Notes: generated from the sequence alone by a model not told the origin. Positions 7,343 through 18,722 are shown, counted from the first letter of the stretch. The stretch is DNA of 64,000 bases from Aminivibrio pyruvatiphilus (GCF_004366815.1 NZ_SORI01000002.1:186001-250000); one strand, 5' to 3'. Translations and numbers: made by a program.

Positions 7343-10070
7343 ACCACGCAGGATGGTGCTTTTTCAGCTCTCCTGACCGGGCCTGATCGTAGACCAGGGC
7401 TTTCCATTCTTCGTCTGTCATGCGGCCTCCCTCCAGGGAGCGGACGAACTCGTAGTAGGAGAAGATGAACCCCCTGGTGACCCGGGGGCCGCCCGAGGCG
7501 TCGTTGACGAAGACATGGATTCTCTGGGGCCTGCCGGAGGCGATGTGGAGCACCCGGCCTTCGAAATAGTCCGTGGCGATATCGGTGACCAGGGCCATCT
7601 TGAGCTGCTCCCTGTCATCCACCATTTCTCCGGGCAGCAGGAGCTGGGCGTTGAAAGCCCGGGCCAGATACTTGATATTCCCGTAGTCTTCCGCCGTCAG
7701 GGGCTTGCCTCCGGTCTCCTTCGCCGCGATGTCCCGGGCTATGGACAGCAGTTCCGCCAGGGTTTCCAGCCTGGAGGCGTAGGGAATGCCCTCTTTCTCG
7801 AATTCCTCGTCATCCGGCTCCATGCCGAAGTCGCCGATGAAGGACCGCAGCCGGGAGACCGCCGACAGGAGGGCGTCAAAGGTACGGGGATCGGGCTCCA
7901 CGTACCCCTTCGGCTGCGGGGGGGCGAAGGGTCCCGCTTCGGTGTCGCCGCCGTCGCCCATCTCGGCGCCGGACTGCTCGGCGTAGAGCACGGTGTCGTG
8001 CTTCAGCTCGGCCCAGGATGCGGAACAGGTGGAGAGCTTCTTCCACTGCCACGCGGGAGATTTGTAAAAGAACTGGTCCGAGCCGGAATCCCGGAATCCC
8101 TCCTGGAAGGCCTTTATCCACAGGGAGTAGACCGATTCCTCTCCGGCGAGGTGCCCGTTCATCCATGTTTTAAGCTTCTTCAGCGCCTCGGCGTAGCCCT
8201 TTACGCGGCTGTTTTTCGCCGCCAGGCCGTCGGCCGCACGGGACCCCAGGGCGGCCATGACATCCGTTCCCTCCGGGAGATTGCGGGGGTTTGCGTCGGT
8301 TCCCACCCGGGGGGAGGTGAGCATGTTCATCACGTAGGCGTCCGGGGTGAAGCGCTTGCCGGACATGCGGAAGACGGGAAGGCGGGATGCGAAGTCCTTC
8401 GTGCCGTCGTCTCCGCCCGGGGTGCTCTGGATCAGGGGGCCGGGAACCGTCTTTTTGATCTCGTCGGCCAGGGCAGAGAGAACCCTGCCGTCGGCCAGCC
8501 GGACGGGAGCTCCCGCAAGGGCTCCCATGCGCTCTTTGGCCAGCTTCCGGTATATGCGGGTTCCTCCCGTGTTCGACGCGCCCACGAGGAAATCGATGGG
8601 AGCCTCGAAGGCGTTCCATTGTTCCTCCTGCTCTCCGAGGACGAGAGACACCAGGGCCGCCGCGGCGACGTTCCCTGGCTTCGGCGTGCCGTCGTCGGCG
8701 AAGAGGACAAGCTCGGCGGAGCCGAGCCAGCTCATGGCCCGGAAATACCGTTCCAGCTCCGGCCTCAGAGTGTAATGTCCCCGGGGCCTGAAGGATGTGT
8801 AGTCGATTTTCGCCCCCGTGACGGCGGAATCCGTCACATCCGCCGCGGCGAGTATCCGGGCCACTTCTTCGGACGCGTTTTTCGACAGCCTTGTCCGTGT
8901 TCCCGGCGTCTCTTCCAGAAGGGCAAGGGGAATGGAGAACATGTCCCGGGCCGTTTCCCAGGTCTCCCCCGCTCCCGCAGAGGAGCAGGCGCCCTCGACG
9001 CCTGCCAGGGCGGCCAGGGCCGTCTTCATGCTTTCCCCGAGGGCCGGGGCCAGGAAGGTACGCTCGAATTTCTGCAGCATCCGGCTGAACACCAGGTGGA
9101 AGGCGTGGAGGAAAAGGTCGGTGGTGATGAAATCGGCCTGGTAGTCGGTGGTGAAACTGTAGTAATCCGCCAGGTCGTCCACCTGGAGGGCATTTTCGTC
9201 CATGGGCCACGGATCGTCGATATAAAAGCCTTTCCTGAGAAGGGAGGCGGCCATGTCCTTCGTTACGGGAAGGAATTCCGTCATTTTTTCCGGGGCGTCC
9301 ATACCCCGGAAACCGTCCCCGTAGAAGGAGGACATGGCAGAGTACCGCATCTTCGACGGCAGAAGCCCCTTGTCAATCCTGGAATTGTCGGGCGCATAGC
9401 CTTCCAGGGAGCCGAAATCGGCCTTTTTCCCCCAGGCGTACCGGGAGCCCACGCCTCCGCTGCCGAACCTCGTGTCGGTGGAAAATTCGAGAAGCAGCCA
9501 GCTTTCCTTTCCTTCAGAAAATTCGCCCACCGCCGTCACCGTTTCCCCCCGGGCAAGGGAGAATTCCCCGGCGGAGATGCTGCGGGCCGTTGCGCCTTTC
9601 CCGGGCTGAAGCCGCAATTCCGCGCCGTCCTTCTTCACCGTGAAGGAACGGGCTTCGAAGCTTGTGTGCTCCGGAACTTTTTCGATGCCCTTCTTCTGGA
9701 TATAGCAGAGCACCTCCCCGTCCTCCGGCGAAAGAAGGGCGTACCATCCGCCGGCGAACTGCCTGAGCTTGCTGTCCGTTATGGTACGCACCCTCAGGTG
9801 ATTGCCGTAGACCACGACCCCGTAGAAATCCGGGAGCTCCCAGAGATCCGTCACCTGGGGAACTTTCGCGGCGGGTTTTCCAAACATGGGCACCACATCC
9901 GCGGTGACGACGTACAGGCCGTCACCGCCCGCAGGGCCGGAAGCGCTCTTTGCCTGCGCCGCCGGGGCAAAGACGCCAAGTGCCAGAATAAGGACAGCAC
10001 AGAGAGGAACAACCTTCAGCAACAATGCTCCCCACCCTGTTCCCATGGTCTTTGTTCCGTTCATCCCCAT
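7323..10070 (-). CDS. DUF3160 domain secreted protein
   Basis: The product has 915 residues with a signal peptide of about 40 residues ending APAAQAKS. The C-terminal 550 residues look like DUF3160: the DDLADYYSFTTDYQADFITTDL region, a long helical section, then CSASWAELKHDTVLYAEQS and a terminal HVFVNDASGGPRVTRGFIFSYYEF. The N-terminal 200 residues resemble SH3-like or beta-rich repeats. Start choice: AAGGAGG lies just before the ATG at 10070, and a second ATG six bases on is also possible. The gene overlaps the following MEMO-like gene. DUF3160 proteins are uncharacterised, and export suggests an envelope role. Confidence 0.8.
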   Translation of the reverse strand: MGMNGTKTMGTGWGALLLKVVPLCAVLILALGVFAPAAQAKSASGPAGGDGLYVVTADVVPMFGKPAAKVPQVTDLWELPDFYGVVVYGNHLRVRTITDSKLRQFAGGWYALLSPEDGEVLCYIQKKGIEKVPEHTSFEARSFTVKKDGAELRLQPGKGATARSISAGEFSLARGETVTAVGEFSEGKESWLLLEFSTDTRFGSGGVGSRYAWGKKADFGSLEGYAPDNSRIDKGLLPSKMRYSAMSSFYGDGFRGMDAPEKMTEFLPVTKDMAASLLRKGFYIDDPWPMDENALQVDDLADYYSFTTDYQADFITTDLFLHAFHLVFSRMLQKFERTFLAPALGESMKTALAALAGVEGACSSAGAGETWETARDMFSIPLALLEETPGTRTRLSKNASEEVARILAAADVTDSAVTGAKIDYTSFRPRGHYTLRPELERYFRAMSWLGSAELVLFADDGTPKPGNVAAAALVSLVLGEQEEQWNAFEAPIDFLVGASNTGGTRIYRKLAKERMGALAGAPVRLADGRVLSALADEIKKTVPGPLIQSTPGGDDGTKDFASRLPVFRMSGKRFTPDAYVMNMLTSPRVGTDANPRNLPEGTDVMAALGSRAADGLAAKNSRVKGYAEALKKLKTWMNGHLAGEESVYSLWIKAFQEGFRDSGSDQFFYKSPAWQWKKLSTCSASWAELKHDTVLYAEQSGAEMGDGGDTEAGPFAPPQPKGYVEPDPRTFDALLSAVSRLRSFIGDFGMEPDDEEFEKEGIPYASRLETLAELLSIARDIAAKETGGKPLTAEDYGNIKYLARAFNAQLLLPGEMVDDREQLKMALVTDIATDYFEGRVLHIASGRPQRIHVFVNDASGGPRVTRGFIFSYYEFVRSLEGGRMTDEEWKALVYDQARSGELKKHHPAWYEELRK

Positions 10071-10203
10071 GACCTCCTCCTTCGTGCCGGCGGTTTATGT
10101 CCGGTCTTCCGGGGAAAAACCCCGGCCCATTTCCCCCGCTTCTTCCCTTCCGGCGCTTCCCTGCCCGGGAAAAGCACAGGGGCTTCAGTTTCCCACAAAA
10201 CAA

Positions 10204-10228
10204 TACCATGAAGAAAGCCTTCATGGTA
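10204..10228. promoter_or_regulatory. Perfect 10-bp inverted repeat
   Basis: TACCATGAAG and CTTCATGGTA flank the 5-base centre AAAGC. Read on the minus strand the hairpin is followed by TTGTTTTG, so it could terminate transcription from the YitT gene ending at 10306. Equally, it lies about 135 bases before the DUF3160 start and could be an operator. The rest of the 10071-10305 gap shows no clear promoter hexamers. Confidence 0.45.
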
Positions 10229-10305
10229 AAGAATACTCCTGCAATTCCATTTTCTGAGGAGACAGCAGCACTGTCCCCCGGGGAGTCTGGGAAGATCCGG
10301 GACCG

Positions 10306-11208
10306 CTACAGACTCTTCCAGCTTTTGAATCCCTTGCCCAGCACCTCCGATGCTTCGACCACGGACATGAAGGCCGTGGGATCGTGCTCGGCGAGGAATT
10401 TCTTCAGCTGCATGGCCTGCCTGGGTTCCAGAAGGGTGAGGAGGACGGGCCGGGGCTGCTTGGAGTATCCTCCCATGCCGTCCAGCCTGGTGACCCCCCT
10501 GTGAAGGGTGAGGTTGATATACGCGGACACTTCGTCAGGGATGTGGGTGATGATGAAGGCCTGCTTCCTCCGGTCAAAGGAGCGGGTGGTATTGTCCAGA
10601 ACGATGCCGAAGACATAGAGCCCCACAGCGCCGTAGATGGCTGATTCCAGCCCCACCACGAAGAAGGAGAGGGCCAGAATCCCCATGTTGATGTAGATGG
10701 AAAACTGCCCCATCTCTATGCCGTACCGTTTTCTGAGGGCCATGCCGGGGATGTCGAGGCCCCCGGTGGATCCCCCCACACGGAACACCATGCCGGCACC
10801 GAGCCCGCGGATAGCCCCGGACACCATGGCCGCCATGAACTTGTCGCCGATGACGGGCACCGGCACGAACTCGAAGGCCTTCAGCAGGAGGGAGAAAAGC
10901 ACCACCGCCCAGGCGGTCCACAGGACAAACCTGGGGGACAGCTCCTTCCAGGCCCAGATCATGAGCAGCCCGTTGGCAGCGAGGATCACCCACGCGGGAG
11001 AAATGCCGAACACGTAGTTCGACAGCACGGCAATGCCCGACACCCCGAGATCGGGAAAGCGGTTCGGAAGCACGAAAAGCACCACAGCCAGGGCCTGGAG
11101 GGAAACTCCGGCGGTCACGGCGAGGAATGCCCTCCACTCGTCCTTAACATCCTGAACAAACCGTCCGGCGGCGGAACGGAGACCGGCCTTCAGCGTCGCA
11201 AATTTCAT
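10306..11208 (-). CDS. YitT-family membrane protein (DUF161 plus DUF2179)
   Basis: The product has 300 residues from the ATG at 11208, with GGAGGAG upstream. It has five or six transmembrane segments in the first 200 residues, with FRVGGSTGGLDIPGMAL matching the YitT signature. A C-terminal soluble DUF2179 domain of about 85 residues follows (AFIITHIPDEVSAYI, then GVTRLDGMGGYSK, then VVEASEVLGKGF). Members are inner-membrane proteins of uncertain function, sometimes suggested to be transporters. It is divergently arranged with remB-gyrB. Confidence 0.85.
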   Translation of the reverse strand: MKFATLKAGLRSAAGRFVQDVKDEWRAFLAVTAGVSLQALAVVLFVLPNRFPDLGVSGIAVLSNYVFGISPAWVILAANGLLMIWAWKELSPRFVLWTAWAVVLFSLLLKAFEFVPVPVIGDKFMAAMVSGAIRGLGAGMVFRVGGSTGGLDIPGMALRKRYGIEMGQFSIYINMGILALSFFVVGLESAIYGAVGLYVFGIVLDNTTRSFDRRKQAFIITHIPDEVSAYINLTLHRGVTRLDGMGGYSKQPRPVLLTLLEPRQAMQLKKFLAEHDPTAFMSVVEASEVLGKGFKSWKSL

Positions 11209-11274
11209 GGTGCTTCTCCTCCTCTGCAATGGGAATCATTGCCCTCTTTGCCCGAAATCCCGCTCCCGGTCTGG

Positions 11275-11280
11275 TATAAT
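11275..11280 (+). promoter_or_regulatory. Extended -10 promoter for remB-gyrB
   Basis: The sequence TGGTATAAT is an extended -10 element, 38 bases before the remB ATG. A -35 match at normal spacing is weak, as is common for extended -10 promoters. It lies in the 109-base divergent gap with the YitT gene. Confidence 0.6.
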
Positions 11281-11317
11281 AGATTGGTTGCAGACCTACG
11301 GAGCGGAGTGGGGAAAC

Positions 11318-13443
<2,126 letters not shown>

Positions 13444-13464
13444 GGACGGAAAACGAGTCTGAAA

Positions 13465-13497
13465 GGGGCCTCCGGCATCTGCCGGAGGCCCCTTTTT
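13465..13497 (+). terminator. Intrinsic terminator of remB-gyrB
   Basis: A 13-bp perfect stem GGGGCCTCCGGCA/TGCCGGAGGCCCC with a 2-base spacer is followed by TTTTT, 22 bases after the gyrB stop. It also stands between gyrB and the convergent dehydrogenase gene. Confidence 0.95.
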
Positions 13498-13504
13498 CTG
13501 CTCT

Positions 13505-14665
13505 CTACCAGGCCGTCTCCAGTATCCGGAGGATGTCCTCCCGTTCGATCTTCCGCACCGCCCCGAGGGGGGCGAGCTTCGCCGCGTTGTCGGCGATCCT
13601 GGGCAGATCGGCCTTCGCGACGCCCACTTCACGGAGAGTCACCGGAGAGCCGAGGGAACGGAAGTACTCCCTCAGCGCACGGATGCCTCTCAGAGCCCGG
13701 TCTTCACCGTCCCGGATGCCGAAAACGCTGGCGGCGAGCCGCTCGAACACCGGTTCCGCGTCCCTGTACACATATTCCATCCAGGCGGGCATGATGATGG
13801 CCAGCCCCGTGCCGTGGGGGACGTCGAAGATGGCGCTGAGGGAGTGCTCGATTCGGTGTGAGGCGAAATCCCCCCGGACGGGACGGCCCACGTTGCTCAG
13901 GCCGTTGTGGGCCAGGGAGCAGCACCAGGCGAGTTCCGCCCGGGCCTCGTAGTCTGCGGGATTCTTCACGAGCTGGGGAATCCGGCGCATCATGGCCCGG
14001 ATGAGGGTTTCACAGTAGTCCTGGACGAAGTCAAGCCCCGGGCAGGAGATCACGTAGGCCTCGAGGACATGAGTGACGGCGTCGATTCCGCCGCTCACCG
14101 TCTGGCTCTCCGGAAGAGTCGCCTGCACCGAGGGGTCGATGACGGACACTTTTGGAACAAGGACGGGGGACGCGATCGCCCATTTGCTCTCATCGTCCTC
14201 CCTGGTAACCACAGCGGTATTGTTCATCTCCGAGGAGGTGCCCGACGCCGTCAGCACTCCGTAGACGGGCAGGGCTTCCTTCACCGCTGCCTTCCCGCAG
14301 AAGAAGTCCCAGACGTCCCCGTCGTAGAGAGCCCCCATGGCGGCCGCCTTCGCAGTGTCGAAGACGCTCCCCCCGCCCACGGCGAGCACGGCTTCAGCCT
14401 TTTCCCCCTTCAGCAGGGTGATGACGTCCCGGAGCTTGGACAGCCTGGGGTTCGACCGGACGCCCCCTATTTCGGCGAAGCGGATGCCGTGTTTCTCCAG
14501 TGACCCCGTCACCGCCTCGTGGACGCCGTTTTTGTAGATGGAGCCTCCTCCGGCGACAAGGACCACCCGGGATATTCCGTCTGCCGCAAGGGCTTCTCCG
14601 ATCTGGGGAATGGTATCCCTGCCGAAGATGATTTTTGTCGGAGCATAAAAGGTGAAATTCTGCAT
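13505..14665 (-). CDS. Iron-containing alcohol dehydrogenase (butanol dehydrogenase-like)
   Basis: The product has 386 residues from the ATG at 14665, preceded by AAAGGAGG. The nucleotide-binding motif GGGSVFDTAKA is at about residues 97-107. Likely Fe2+ ligands are Asp195 and His199 (GGIDAVTH), His270 and His284 (DVPHGTG), with the 4- and 14-residue spacings seen in the YqhD/BDH group. It reduces aldehydes or oxidises alcohols with NAD(P)H in the cytoplasm. The substrate cannot be read from sequence. It is monocistronic and convergent with gyrB. Confidence 0.92.
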   Translation of the reverse strand: MQNFTFYAPTKIIFGRDTIPQIGEALAADGISRVVLVAGGGSIYKNGVHEAVTGSLEKHGIRFAEIGGVRSNPRLSKLRDVITLLKGEKAEAVLAVGGGSVFDTAKAAAMGALYDGDVWDFFCGKAAVKEALPVYGVLTASGTSSEMNNTAVVTREDDESKWAIASPVLVPKVSVIDPSVQATLPESQTVSGGIDAVTHVLEAYVISCPGLDFVQDYCETLIRAMMRRIPQLVKNPADYEARAELAWCCSLAHNGLSNVGRPVRGDFASHRIEHSLSAIFDVPHGTGLAIIMPAWMEYVYRDAEPVFERLAASVFGIRDGEDRALRGIRALREYFRSLGSPVTLREVGVAKADLPRIADNAAKLAPLGAVRKIEREDILRILETAW

Positions 14666-14706
14666 GTTTTCCTCCTTTCGCCGGAGAAATCCCGGCATGG
14701 ACAGTA

Positions 14707-14737
14707 TTGTACCCCCGGAAGCCGGAGGATGTATAAT
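14707..14737 (+). promoter_or_regulatory. Promoter for the small membrane protein gene
   Basis: TTGTAC (14707-14712) and TATAAT (14732-14737) are separated by 19 bases, slightly long. The -10 is 28 bases before the ATG at 14766. Confidence 0.55.
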
Positions 14738-14765
14738 GGCGGCGTAGAACGAAGGAGATGATATC

Positions 14766-14984
14766 ATGGGAACGGAAACGAAAAGGAACCCGCGGAAAGC
14801 GCAGCGGCCCTCAGCCCTTGCGGGGCAGATCCGCATCATCTTTTACACGGTTTTCATCTGCATTACCATCGTACTCCTCGCCGTCTCCCTCGATCTCATG
14901 CTCAACCCGTCGAAAAACTGGACGGACTCCCTTGCCATCCGCTGGATATCCGAACGGCGGAATCTGCTGCCGTTTTTCAGGTAA
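14766..14984 (+). CDS. Small single-pass membrane protein
   Basis: The product has 72 residues. The N-terminus is basic (TKRNPRKAQR), one transmembrane helix spans about residues 24-45, and a short outer tail with WTDSLAIRWISERRN ends in FFR. AAGGAGATG is well placed before the ATG, and a good -10 lies upstream, which supports a real gene. The family is not recognised. It is divergent from the alcohol dehydrogenase and about 240 bases from the EamA gene. Confidence 0.6.
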   Translation: MGTETKRNPRKAQRPSALAGQIRIIFYTVFICITIVLLAVSLDLMLNPSKNWTDSLAIRWISERRNLLPFFR

Positions 14985-15224
14985 ATCCCTCTCTCCCCGT
15001 TAACCTCCCGGACAGCAGCGCGGCGAAAGAAGTCCGGCCGTGCCGATGTTTTGCTGTTTTTGCCTGCCGCCTCCTCTTCAGCCGGATTTCCCGGATCGGT
15101 CTTTTGAAGAAGAAGACAGATTTCGTGCAGCCGCTCCCCGCCGTGACATTGTATGCTATTATTGCATTCAATCCGGAGGCTCCGGAGGAGAATAACGGTC
15201 ACTGCGACCAGGGAGGCAATACCA

Positions 15225-16130
15225 GTGTATTTCGCAGGAGTTTTGTACTGTTGTGCCGCGGCCGTCTTCTGGGCTCTCGGCCCCGTGTTCCTGAAAAAAG
15301 GGCTCGCCTTCCTGGATCATACCGAAATGTCCGCCTCCCGTACCATCGGGTTTGCGGCGGCTTCGCTGATCTTCTGCATTTTCGACCCGAACGCCTTCAT
15401 CCTCTGGCGCTTTCCTTCCTGGCTGCTCCTTTTCGTCTTCATCAACATTCTCGTGGGAAACGTCCTCGGCGACCTCTGCTATTTCAAGTCCCTCGAACTC
15501 ATCGGCGTGAGCAGGGCGGTGGGAACCACATGCTGCTATCCCCTCTTCGTCACCGCCATCTCCTTTTTCTGGCTCGGTGAGTCGCTTACCCTTCCCCTGG
15601 TCCTGGGCACGGGTGTCATGATCGCAGGCCTTTTCATGCTGAAATCCGGAGGCCGGAGGGCCGCCGGCGCCGGGAATGAAACTGCCTCCTGGAAAGGCTT
15701 TCTTCTCGCCCTGGCGGCCGCTTTCTGCTGGGCCGCCGTCATGGTGCTCCAGAAATGGCTGCTGTCCGTCCACGACCTCCCCGCCGCATCCATCACCCTG
15801 TGGCGTGCCCTGTTCCTCTTCGCTGTCTCCTGGGGCATCTGGGCATGGAGAACGAGAAAGGAACCGGAAAAGCGCCTCCACCTGCTGAGGGCGCCCAGGA
15901 CAATCTGGGCGTACGCCATCGCCGCCGGAACCTTCGGCCTCGCCGCCGGAGGGTATGTTTTCGCCCTGGCCATACAGATCATCCCCGTGTCGGTAGCGAC
16001 GCCCATTACGGCCACAAGCCCCCTGATCGCGGCAGGCATGGCGGTGGTCATGTTCCACGAATCCATGCGGCCCGTGCAGTGGGCCGGCATCCTCTGCATT
16101 CTCGGAGGAGTGCTCACCGTCACCGCGTGA
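15225..16130 (+). CDS. EamA/DMT-family transporter
   Basis: The product has 301 residues from a GTG at 15225, chosen because GGGAGG lies eight bases before it. An in-frame ATG at 15153 would add 24 Arg-rich residues that do not look like a transporter. It has ten predicted transmembrane helices as two EamA repeats of about 140 residues, with the typical PVSVATPITATSPLIAAGMA near the end. DMT proteins move amino acids or other metabolites across the inner membrane. The substrate is not predictable. A terminator follows directly. Confidence 0.87.
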   Translation: MYFAGVLYCCAAAVFWALGPVFLKKGLAFLDHTEMSASRTIGFAAASLIFCIFDPNAFILWRFPSWLLLFVFINILVGNVLGDLCYFKSLELIGVSRAVGTTCCYPLFVTAISFFWLGESLTLPLVLGTGVMIAGLFMLKSGGRRAAGAGNETASWKGFLLALAAAFCWAAVMVLQKWLLSVHDLPAASITLWRALFLFAVSWGIWAWRTRKEPEKRLHLLRAPRTIWAYAIAAGTFGLAAGGYVFALAIQIIPVSVATPITATSPLIAAGMAVVMFHESMRPVQWAGILCILGGVLTVTA

Positions 16131-16142
16131 CATCATGAAAGG

Positions 16143-16172
16143 AAGCCCCCGCACCGGAAGGTGCGGGGGCTT
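16143..16172. terminator. Terminator shared by the EamA gene and the kdu block
   Basis: A 13-bp perfect stem AAGCCCCCGCACC/GGTGCGGGGGCTT with loop GGAA is followed by TTTTCTTTT on the plus strand. It also lies 20 bases past the end of the convergent minus-strand operon, where the U-tract is weaker. Confidence 0.9.
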
Positions 16173-16191
16173 TTCTTTTCCTGCCCGTGGT

Positions 16192-17205
16192 CTAGAACTC
16201 CAGGATGACCTTGCACACCTCCGACGGATTATCCTCGATGAACTTCATGGCCTCCCGGACCTGTTCGAAGGGGAACCTGTGGGATACGAGAAGTTCCGGC
16301 TTCACCTCACCGCCGGAAAACCACGAGATGACCTCGGGAAACTTGTTCCTGTTCAGGCGGGAGCCGAAGATGGAGAGTTCCTTCTTCACCGCCTCGAGCT
16401 GGACGAAGGACGAAGGCTCCTTCGAGAACCCGAGCAGGCCGATGCGGCCCGCAGGGGACGCCATCCGGAGCAGGGAGGGGAACAGGTCGGGACTTCCCAC
16501 GGCGTCGATGATGAGGGGTACGCCGGCTCCTCCGGTCCATTCCGCCGCTTTCTCCTCCAGGGAGTCCTTCCGGGTGTTGACCGTGAGTTCCGCCCCGAGG
16601 GAGCGGGCTTTTTCAAGCCGCACGTCCACGATGTCCGCCACGGCGCAGGCCGTCCCGAGCCTCCGGGCCGCCTGCAGGATCACCTGGCCGATAGGCCCGG
16701 CGCCCAGGATGAGCAGCCGGTCGCCCCCGGAGCACTCCGTTCGTGACAGGACGTTCGCCGCGATGGTGAAGGGCTCCACGAGGGCTCCCTTTTCGAAGGA
16801 CCAGTCGGAGGGAATTCTGTGGAGGTTCTTCACGGGAAGGGCGACGAACTCGGCGAAGCCGCCGTCCCTGTGGACGCCGAAGACCTCCAGCCGCTCGCAC
16901 ACGTTGGGGCGGCCTATGGAACAGGGGTAGCAGGTTCCGCAGCTGGTGACGGGATCCACCGCCACCCGTTCGCCGGGGGCGTACTCCGTCACGCCCTCAC
17001 CCAGGGCGGCAACTTCTCCCGCAAATTCGTGGCCGATGATCCTCGGGTATTTCGCCAGGGGGTTGGTGCCGTGGTAGATATGCATGTCCGAGCCGCAGAT
17101 GCCTCCGGCACGGACCCGGACGAGCACTTCTCCCTTTCCCGGCCCGGGAACGGGAACCTCCCGGATTTCCAGACTGTGGGGCTTCTCTACAAAGACAACC
17201 TTCAT
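16192..17205 (-). CDS. Zinc-dependent medium-chain dehydrogenase (sugar-acid/polyol type)
   Basis: The product has 337 residues with AAAGGAG before the ATG. Catalytic zinc ligands are in GICGSD and GHEF. The structural zinc site is C-x2-C-x2-C-x7-C (CGTCYPCSIGRPNVC), and the NAD site is LGAGPIG. It belongs to the threonine/sorbitol/idonate dehydrogenase branch. As the last gene of the kdu-TRAP-TTT block it probably oxidises a sugar acid or polyol imported by one of the transporters. L-idonate or L-galactonate 5-dehydrogenase activity is a guess from context. It is clearly paralogous to the gene at 21073-22095. Confidence 0.85.
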   Translation of the reverse strand: MKVVFVEKPHSLEIREVPVPGPGKGEVLVRVRAGGICGSDMHIYHGTNPLAKYPRIIGHEFAGEVAALGEGVTEYAPGERVAVDPVTSCGTCYPCSIGRPNVCERLEVFGVHRDGGFAEFVALPVKNLHRIPSDWSFEKGALVEPFTIAANVLSRTECSGGDRLLILGAGPIGQVILQAARRLGTACAVADIVDVRLEKARSLGAELTVNTRKDSLEEKAAEWTGGAGVPLIIDAVGSPDLFPSLLRMASPAGRIGLLGFSKEPSSFVQLEAVKKELSIFGSRLNRNKFPEVISWFSGGEVKPELLVSHRFPFEQVREAMKFIEDNPSEVCKVILEF

Positions 17206-17238
17206 GATCCGTTCTCCTTTTCTTCTCTCCCCGGCCCC

Positions 17239-18711
17239 CTATGAGGCATGGGCCCGCCGGTAGGATGAATACAGGGACAATGCCGCCAGGACCAGGAACA
17301 CCACACCGATCGGACGGGTCCAGAGGAAGGAGTAGCTTCCCTCGTACATGAGCACGGCCCTCCTCAGGTTGCTCTCCGCCATGGGCCCGAGGATGACCGC
17401 GAGAATGATGGGCGACGAGGGCACGTCCGCTTTCTGCATTATATACCCTATGACGCCGAAGGCGACGCAGACCCACATGTCGAAAATGCTGTTGTTCATG
17501 GAGTAGGCCCCCACCATGGAGAGGGTGATGATCACCGGGATGATGATCCTCTTGGGAAGTTCCACCACCCGGCAGAAGAGCCGGACGCCGAGCAGGCCGA
17601 TGAGCAGCATGAGGATGTTCCCCACGAAGAGGGAGGCGAAGAGACCGTACACCACGTCGGCGTTTTTCGTGAACAGGAGGGGGCCGGGCTGAAGTCCCTG
17701 GATGATGAGGGCGCCGAGGAGGATGGCCGTGACGGCGTCTCCGGGAACGCCGAGGGTAAGCAGGGGGACCATGGCCCCGCCGGTGACGCCGTTGTTGCCC
17801 GCCTCCGGGGCGGCTATGCCTTCGAGGCATCCCGTCCCGAACTCGCTGCCCTTTTTCGAACTTCTCCGGGCCTCGTTGTAGCTGACAAACGCTGCGATGT
17901 CGGCGCCGGCGCCGGGTATGGACCCGATGAAGGTACCGATGAGGGCGGACTTGATCATGGTGGGCATAAGGGTGACGGTCTCCCTGAGAGAGATCATGCC
18001 CCTTTTGAAATTGGTCTCGATGGCATGGGAGGGTTCAAAAATCTTCTCCATCTGGACGAAGGCCTCCGCCAGGGCGAAGAGTCCGATGAGCACCGGAATG
18101 ATGGCAAAACCGTTGAAGAGGTTCATTTCGCCGAAGGTGAACCGGGGGAAACTGGTCACCGGATCAAGACCCACGGTGGAGATGAGCAGGCCGAACATGC
18201 CTGCCAGCAGTCCCTTGACGGGGCTCTTGCCGGAGATGCTCGCGATGATGCTGAGACCGAAAATGGCCAGGGCGAAATATTCCGGGGCTCCGAAGCGGAG
18301 GGCGAAATTCGCGAGGGCGGGGGAAATGGTAATGAGCATGACGGTGCTCACCATGCCGCCGGTGAAGGAGGCGATGGCGGAGACGGACAGGGCCTTTGCC
18401 GCCTCTCCCTTTCTGGCGAGCTCATAGCCGTCGAGAACCGTGGCCGCCGCAGCCGGGGTTCCCGGAGTTTTCAGCAGGATGGCCGCGATGGACCCTCCGT
18501 AGATGGCGCCGATGTACACCCCGGCCAGCATGACCAGGGCCCGGGTCGATTCCATGCCGAAGGTCAGGGGCAGGAGCACCGCCACGCCCATGGTGGCCGT
18601 GAGGCCCGGCAGGGCGCCTATGACGATCCCTCCCGTCACGCCGAGGAGGAGGAAGGGAAAGATTCCCGGAGAAAAGGTGGTCTGGAGTCCGTCAAGAAGC
18701 AGAGAAAACAT
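17239..18711 (-). CDS. tctA: Tripartite tricarboxylate transporter large permease TctA
   Basis: The product has 490 residues with about 11-12 transmembrane segments. Conserved TctA sequences include GALPGLTATMGVAVLLPLTF near the N-terminus and SIPGAGADIAAFVSYN in the middle. A duplicated half-domain appears as APEAGNNGVTGGAMVPLLTLGVPG. It forms the inner-membrane channel of a secondary carrier with TctB and the periplasmic receptor TctC encoded just upstream. AGGAGG at the tctB stop serves its ATG. The substrate is probably a sugar acid or carboxylate matching the surrounding hexuronate genes rather than citrate. Confidence 0.95.
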   Translation of the reverse strand: MFSLLLDGLQTTFSPGIFPFLLLGVTGGIVIGALPGLTATMGVAVLLPLTFGMESTRALVMLAGVYIGAIYGGSIAAILLKTPGTPAAAATVLDGYELARKGEAAKALSVSAIASFTGGMVSTVMLITISPALANFALRFGAPEYFALAIFGLSIIASISGKSPVKGLLAGMFGLLISTVGLDPVTSFPRFTFGEMNLFNGFAIIPVLIGLFALAEAFVQMEKIFEPSHAIETNFKRGMISLRETVTLMPTMIKSALIGTFIGSIPGAGADIAAFVSYNEARRSSKKGSEFGTGCLEGIAAPEAGNNGVTGGAMVPLLTLGVPGDAVTAILLGALIIQGLQPGPLLFTKNADVVYGLFASLFVGNILMLLIGLLGVRLFCRVVELPKRIIIPVIITLSMVGAYSMNNSIFDMWVCVAFGVIGYIMQKADVPSSPIILAVILGPMAESNLRRAVLMYEGSYSFLWTRPIGVVFLVLAALSLYSSYRRAHAS

Positions 18712-18722
18712 GGCCGTTCCTC

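Noticed and set aside
7515-10211. 898-codon plus-strand open frame
   Set aside because: It lies antisense to the DUF3160 gene, has no ribosome site and reads as low-complexity Gly/Arg/His-rich sequence. High GC makes such frames common.
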